From contig JBOFSR010000054.1 of the NCBI GenBank assembly GCA_051651645.1, positions 1-9,959 on the forward strand: a DNA stretch of 9,959 nt. Reading direction: 5' to 3'. This document shows, one piece after another, positions 6,471-9,959 of the stretch. Origin of the DNA: JBOFSR01 sp051651645 (lineage in GTDB: Bacteria > Spirochaetota > Spirochaetia > Treponematales > Treponemataceae). The position numbers were made by a program, and so were the translations under genes. Below the pieces are notes generated by a model. That model worked only from the letters and a program-made list of their open reading frames with translations, searched no databases and was not told the origin of the DNA. The first letter of the stretch is position 1. Every line of letters starts with the position of its first letter.

Positions 6471-8093
6471 ATGAAAAAAAGTGTGCTTTTACTTTTATTT
6501 TTTATTTTTTTCTCTTTTAGCTATGAAGCTCTTTTTTCGCAAGAAAATACGGTGCAGAACAAAACGGAGCTGTATCGTATAGACGCGGTGCAATACAATA
6601 TTCATGGAAAGACAAAGGTTGAAGCGGTTAGAAATCTTGTTTTTATTGATAAAAAAAAGGTGCTAACTCAATCTGAGCTTGATTTTTACATAGAGCGACT
6701 AAAAGTTCAATTTAACAATCATCGTTTTTTTGATAAAATTTCAATTTCGACGGTTATAATCCCGCAGGAAGGCGATGTAAATCTTGTTGATTTATCAATT
6801 GAACTGACTGATTCACGAAGCTTTATTGTGCTTCCGTATCCCAAGTATGATTCAAATTCAGGCTTTGAAATTAAGGTTGTTGTAAAAAATGGCAATTTTA
6901 TTGGCACAACTGAGCCTTTTGAGCTTGACTTAGCGTACACTTTTAATGAAAAAAACACACAGCATGGCCTTGGTGGTGAAATTGATTTTTCTTTGCCGCT
7001 ATCATGGGAACCAATTTACTCAAAGTTTTATTTTACGGGCGATATTGAGTGGAAAATCCCTTTGACCAATATGTATACAACACAAAAAGGGATGACCTTT
7101 ATTAGCGAAATTGAAGGCGATGGCATTTTAGAGCTTATTGCAAACTTTAAGGCAGGAATTGATTTATCGTATGAGTTTGACAGAGGATCCGTTGATTTTG
7201 GAGTTTCACAGGCCATAACGTATAACCCTGATTTTCTGAATACCAACGATGAGTTTTATGCTACATTCTTTTTTTATGTAGCAACGCCAATCACAGTTGC
7301 CACAATTTTTGATGAGGTTGATATTATTTTCAAGCCTGGTATTTACACTGAATGGATTTTTACGCCATCTATTGTAGATGATTTGGCCTCAGGTGGTATT
7401 ACTCGTGATGATTTGAGAAGTCCTCGCTTAGCGTATTATCATATTCTTGAGTTTAGTAAAGTTGACTGGGAAGAAAACTTTCGCCATGGTTATTCACTTA
7501 ATTTTTATCAAGATTTTTCTTATAATTTTCATTCTAATTTTCCGTCTTATAATGCTTTAGAGCGATTTAATACCTTTTTGAAGCTTGAAGCACAAGGTTT
7601 TTATACTCTTGGCTTTATGGGGTTTAATGGACGAGTTCAAATTTTTTATCACTTGCAGGATTACGCTGAAACTAAGGTTGGGCAATATTTACGCGGAATT
7701 CCTGATTATAAAGCTGGCCGCGGTCAAAAATATTATGCTCTCAATAGTGGCATTGTTTTTAACTTTGACTTTCCCATCAAACTTTTTAGAACAGATTTGG
7801 CAAAATGGAATTTTCCTCGCTGGTCTCATATTTTTGACATAGAGTTTCAAATATCCCCAACGATTGATATTGGTTTTGGGCATAAAAAAAATGAAATAGC
7901 CTACTCCTTAAAAGATGGATTTTATACAATTGGAGTTGAAGCCCTTGTTTTTCCATTGAAAATCAAATCTTTTCAAGCACGTGCAAGTATTGCCTTTGAT
8001 ATTTCATCCTTTATCAATGAAAAATGCATAAATAAAAATTTTCGTCTTAATTCAATGTGGGAAGCCTTTGTTGGCTTTGGTTTATTTTATTAA
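6471..8093 (+). CDS. Exported outer-membrane protein, probable single-POTRA Omp85-like beta-barrel, 540 aa
   Basis: The N-terminus is a clear signal peptide: MKK, a hydrophobic run to about residue 18, and probable cleavage after LFSQ (24). Residues about 35-115 have the length and alternation of one POTRA repeat (strand, two helices around 65-85, two strands ending in VDLSIELTDS). Then comes GFEIKVVVKNGNFIGTTEPF (131-150), which resembles the first barrel strands of Omp85 proteins (Gf-x-NflGtg). The rest is alternating polar/aromatic strands. LRGIPDY (407-413), followed by G and the strand NSGIVFNFDFPI, matches the RG(F/Y) motif of the Omp85 loop L6, at about 130 residues from the end as in BamA. 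The chain ends in aromatic GLFY, consistent with a beta-signal. Its ATG follows the hydrolase stop with no gap and no clear Shine-Dalgarno, so translation is probably coupled. It could instead be another spirochaetal barrel family; BamA itself has more POTRA repeats. Confidence 0.7.
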   Translation: MKKSVLLLLFFIFFSFSYEALFSQENTVQNKTELYRIDAVQYNIHGKTKVEAVRNLVFIDKKKVLTQSELDFYIERLKVQFNNHRFFDKISISTVIIPQEGDVNLVDLSIELTDSRSFIVLPYPKYDSNSGFEIKVVVKNGNFIGTTEPFELDLAYTFNEKNTQHGLGGEIDFSLPLSWEPIYSKFYFTGDIEWKIPLTNMYTTQKGMTFISEIEGDGILELIANFKAGIDLSYEFDRGSVDFGVSQAITYNPDFLNTNDEFYATFFFYVATPITVATIFDEVDIIFKPGIYTEWIFTPSIVDDLASGGITRDDLRSPRLAYYHILEFSKVDWEENFRHGYSLNFYQDFSYNFHSNFPSYNALERFNTFLKLEAQGFYTLGFMGFNGRVQIFYHLQDYAETKVGQYLRGIPDYKAGRGQKYYALNSGIVFNFDFPIKLFRTDLAKWNFPRWSHIFDIEFQISPTIDIGFGHKKNEIAYSLKDGFYTIGVEALVFPLKIKSFQARASIAFDISSFINEKCINKNFRLNSMWEAFVGFGLFY

Positions 8094-8116
8094 CAGAACA
8101 TTTCAAATAGGTGAGC

Positions 8117-8145
8117 TTGACAAAATGACATAAAAATGATAGTGT
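8117..8145 (+). promoter_or_regulatory. Predicted extended -10 promoter for the small-protein/pheS unit
   Basis: A perfect TTGACA (8117-8122), a 17-base spacer, then TAGTGT (8140-8145) preceded by TG (8137-8138) in the extended -10 position. The -10 itself matches only three of six, so the call rests on the -35 and the TG. Transcription would begin about 20 bases before the small gene's start. Confidence 0.5.
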
Positions 8146-8162
8146 TTTGCATATTCTTTTTT

Positions 8163-8166
8163 GGAG
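8163..8166 (+). promoter_or_regulatory. Ribosome binding site that fixes the first small gene's start
   Basis: GGAG stands 7 bases before ATG 8174. The frame is open back to a TTG at 8147, but that overlaps the predicted promoter and would put polar residues before the signal peptide. Confidence 0.7.
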
Positions 8167-8173
8167 TTATTTA

Positions 8174-8521
8174 ATGAAACACTTTATAATAGTTTCCCTC
8201 TTGTTTGTTGCTGCTTTTGGTTTTGCAAAAGAGCAAAAACTTACTACTGCAATTGTAGAAAAAACCGATAATTATACGATCACTATTGAATTTACTGCAA
8301 TGACAGATGAGGCACGGGTATATTTTGTTACTGCCCAATCACGGTATGAAGAAGGTTTTGCTTTAAATAGAATTAAAGATAGGCTTGAAAAATTTCTTGT
8401 AGATACGCGTGAAGAGCATGGATACTATCAGTATAAAAAAGTGCGTTCCAGCGAAACAAAGCATAACTTAAAAAAGAAAGAAATAACATATATTGAGCAT
8501 ATTTTATTTACAAAAAAATAG
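8174..8521 (+). CDS. Small exported protein of unknown family, 115 aa, paralogue of the next gene
   Basis: Not recognised as a known family. The N-terminus MKHFIIVSLLFVAAFGFA is a typical signal peptide with cleavage after Ala18, and no lipobox cysteine is present, so a soluble periplasmic or surface protein is expected. The mature part (about 97 residues) has a strand-like YTITIEFT (34-41), then DEARVYF (45-51) and a helix-like segment 57-76. The C-terminal part is lysine-rich. It has no cysteine at all. From Tyr34 it aligns without gaps to Tyr46 of the next protein for 37 residues with about 12 identities (for example TI, T, EA, Y, A and I-x-x-R), so the two arose by duplication. It is first in a presumed operon with the second small gene and pheS. 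The function is unknown. Confidence 0.8.
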   Translation: MKHFIIVSLLFVAAFGFAKEQKLTTAIVEKTDNYTITIEFTAMTDEARVYFVTAQSRYEEGFALNRIKDRLEKFLVDTREEHGYYQYKKVRSSETKHNLKKKEITYIEHILFTKK

Positions 8522-8557
8522 TTTAAAATAAAGAATAATTTAATTTTAGGAAGAAAG

Positions 8558-8947
8558 ATGAAAAAAAGATTTTTGGCTTTAGTGTTCGTTGGTTTGATTA
8601 TTAGTGGTTTTGCACAAGAGGAGAGTAAAAAAGAATGGGAACAAGTTGTTGTAACAAGTGAGACAGGAAAAATTCCTGGTTCTGAAAGTCAGTATGCTCT
8701 AACTATCTCGTATACTCCGTTTGTCAATGAAGCTTTGTTTGTTTATCAAACATCTTCAGCAGCCTATAATGAAAAAGATGCAGTTCTTACTATACGGGAA
8801 AGAATTTTGCTGTTTAATAGTGAAAATAATTATGACAGTTATTCGTACGTGGTAAAACCTCTTACAAAGTATGATAATGTTAATAAAATTGCAACATTAA
8901 CTTGCATTATTTCACTAAATAGATATACCGTTGAGGCGGATTATTAA
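8558..8947 (+). CDS. Small exported protein of unknown family, 129 aa, paralogue of the preceding gene
   Basis: Not recognised as a known family. The signal peptide MKKRFLALVFVGLIISGFAQ probably ends at residue 20, giving a mature start of EESKKEWEQ. No lipobox is present. The core YALTISYT (46-53), NEALFVYQT (57-65), AAYNEKDAV (68-76) and IRERI (79-83) matches the upstream protein in register. After that the two diverge and this one ends in beta-like segments (IATLTCIISLNRY). The mature N-terminus is about 10 residues longer than in its neighbour. ATG 8558 has GGAAG (8549-8553) at good spacing and lies 36 bases after the previous stop. The stop shares one base with the pheS start (TAATG), so translation of pheS is probably linked to it. 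One possible reading is two subunits of a heteromer, but the sequence does not test it. Confidence 0.8.
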   Translation: MKKRFLALVFVGLIISGFAQEESKKEWEQVVVTSETGKIPGSESQYALTISYTPFVNEALFVYQTSSAAYNEKDAVLTIRERILLFNSENNYDSYSYVVKPLTKYDNVNKIATLTCIISLNRYTVEADY

Positions 8948-9959
8948 TGGATATTGGCCTTCTTGTAAAGAATTTACATCCGCTTGAAATTAAAGTTTTG
9001 AGAAAGTATTCAGCGGGAGTTGAACTTACCAGTGAAAAGCTACAAGCTGAGTTGGACTACAAAGAAGGTCATGCAAATCAAGCTTTTTCATGGCTTGTTG
9101 CAAAAAATCTTGCTACTGTTGTTCGTCGGGAACCATTCACTTTTTTTGAAATTACACCACTTGGCTTAGATCAAGCGACAAATGGAACTCCAGAGCAGAG
9201 AATTATAACATATTTAAAAGAGAAAAAATCTTCTGCATTGCCAGAGTTGGCAAAAAGTCTTGGTTTAGAGCAAAAAGATGTTGGAAGTGTTTTTGGAATT
9301 CTTTCAAAAGAAGGAATTTTAGCAATGGACTTAGAAAAAAAAGTTTCGTTATCCGATAAACCATTGCCCAGTCGAATTGAAAAAACAGCCGCTCTTTTAC
9401 AAAAAGCCGCACAAAACAAAGATATCTTATTAAATCAATCTACTTTGTCCAGTGAAGAAAATCAAATTATTGGAACTCTTGCTAAAAAGCGTGGAGCAAA
9501 TGACGTACCTTTCAAAATCATTGAAAGAGAAGTTGTTGTTCATACGCTTCTTGCCCTTGCTGATGAGGTAAAAAACTTTCTTGATACAGCGGGCATTACT
9601 GGCAATGAGATTGGAAATCTTACTTCATCTATTCTTACCTCAGGGGAGTGGAAAAACTCAAGTTTTCGCAGCTACAATATTTCTATTCCTCCCGCACGAA
9701 TGATTCCTGGTCGTAATAATTCATACGTTTCTTTTTTAGAAAGCGTAAAAGACAAACTTGCCTCCCTTGGTTTTGAGGAGTTTGATGGCGATTTGGTTGA
9801 AACAGAGTTTTGGAATAGTGATGCACTTTTTATGCCACAGTTTCATGCAGCACGTGATATTCATGATGTGTATTATTTGAAAAATCCTACACATGCAAAA
9901 CAAATTGATGAGCCTTTTTTGACAAATATTGGACAAGCCCATAAAAACGGCGGAAAAAC
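8947..9959 (+). CDS. pheS: Phenylalanyl-tRNA synthetase alpha subunit, archaeal/eukaryotic type, 3' end missing
   Basis: Class II synthetase subunit that, with PheT, charges tRNA-Phe. The window holds 337 codons, open at the right edge; archaeal-type PheS is about 500 residues, so roughly two thirds are present. Residues 1 to about 150 carry two winged-helix-like repeats (HPLEIKVLRKYS near 11-22, PEQRIITYLKEKK near 82-94), which is the N-terminal architecture of the archaeal/eukaryotic type rather than the coiled-coil N-terminus of ordinary bacterial PheS. The catalytic domain begins before GFEEFDGDLVETEFWNSDAL (275-294) and PQFHAARDIHDVYY (297-310), the conserved block of that type. Class II motifs 2 and 3 lie beyond the edge. 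ATG 8947 overlaps the previous stop by one base, with GAGG (8933-8936) upstream. Spirochaetes are known to carry this form. Confidence 0.93.
   Translation, partial: MDIGLLVKNLHPLEIKVLRKYSAGVELTSEKLQAELDYKEGHANQAFSWLVAKNLATVVRREPFTFFEITPLGLDQATNGTPEQRIITYLKEKKSSALPELAKSLGLEQKDVGSVFGILSKEGILAMDLEKKVSLSDKPLPSRIEKTAALLQKAAQNKDILLNQSTLSSEENQIIGTLAKKRGANDVPFKIIEREVVVHTLLALADEVKNFLDTAGITGNEIGNLTSSILTSGEWKNSSFRSYNISIPPARMIPGRNNSYVSFLESVKDKLASLGFEEFDGDLVETEFWNSDALFMPQFHAARDIHDVYYLKNPTHAKQIDEPFLTNIGQAHKNGGK

Noticed and set aside
8094..8116. Search for a terminator after the barrel gene
   Set aside because: No stem followed by a T-run is visible in the 80-base gap; read-through into the small-gene operon is possible.
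8147..8173. TTG start giving a 9-codon longer first small protein
   Set aside because: It overlaps the promoter region, lacks a ribosome site and would disrupt the signal peptide.
1..9959. Higher G+C in the left part, suggesting transfer
   Set aside because: Hand counts of single 60-base lines gave 28, 26 and 24 GC in the activase, 22, 27 and 30 in the methyltransferase and 20 and 21 in the barrel and pheS genes. The drift is gradual and the sample too small to claim foreign origin.

Overview
The window reads as chromosomal DNA from an AT-rich spirochaete, most likely Treponema or a close relative. Three things point there. The pheS gene at the right end is the archaeal/eukaryotic type of phenylalanyl-tRNA synthetase alpha subunit, which is known from spirochaetes. 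The exported proteins have signal peptides ending in FSQ-E, FA-K or FAQ-E. The gene set (giant acyl-CoA dehydratase activase, stand-alone homocysteine methyltransferase, small secreted proteins of unknown family) suits an anaerobic, host- or gut-associated spirochaete. No mobile element, CRISPR array, tRNA or rRNA was seen.

Layout: (1) 1-4172, minus strand: one very long reading frame (1390 codons, open at the left edge). It encodes a fused protein with two BadF/HgdC-type ASKHA ATPase domains, a central cysteine cluster, a DUF2229 region and an HgdB-like C-terminal part. (2) 4173-4469: a divergent intergenic region with a minus-strand promoter for the activase and a plus-strand promoter, overlapped by an inverted repeat, for the next gene. 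(3) 4470-5420, plus: a stand-alone homocysteine S-methyltransferase domain protein with its zinc cysteines intact. (4) 5547-8093, plus: a two-gene unit with no gap between the genes. It pairs a monoacylglycerol-lipase-like alpha/beta hydrolase with an exported outer-membrane protein that looks like a single-POTRA Omp85-type barrel. (5) 8174-9959, plus: a promoter, two small exported proteins that are paralogues of each other, then pheS, whose start overlaps the stop of the second small gene by one base. pheS runs off the right edge.

The clearest candidates for something undescribed are three. One is the hydrolase/single-POTRA-barrel pair, which recalls the one-polypeptide patatin-POTRA-barrel proteins in split form. 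The second is the tandem small exported paralogues translationally linked to pheS. The third is the giant activase, whose reductive substrate is unknown. All reading frames were followed by hand; family names rest on motifs, not on database searches.
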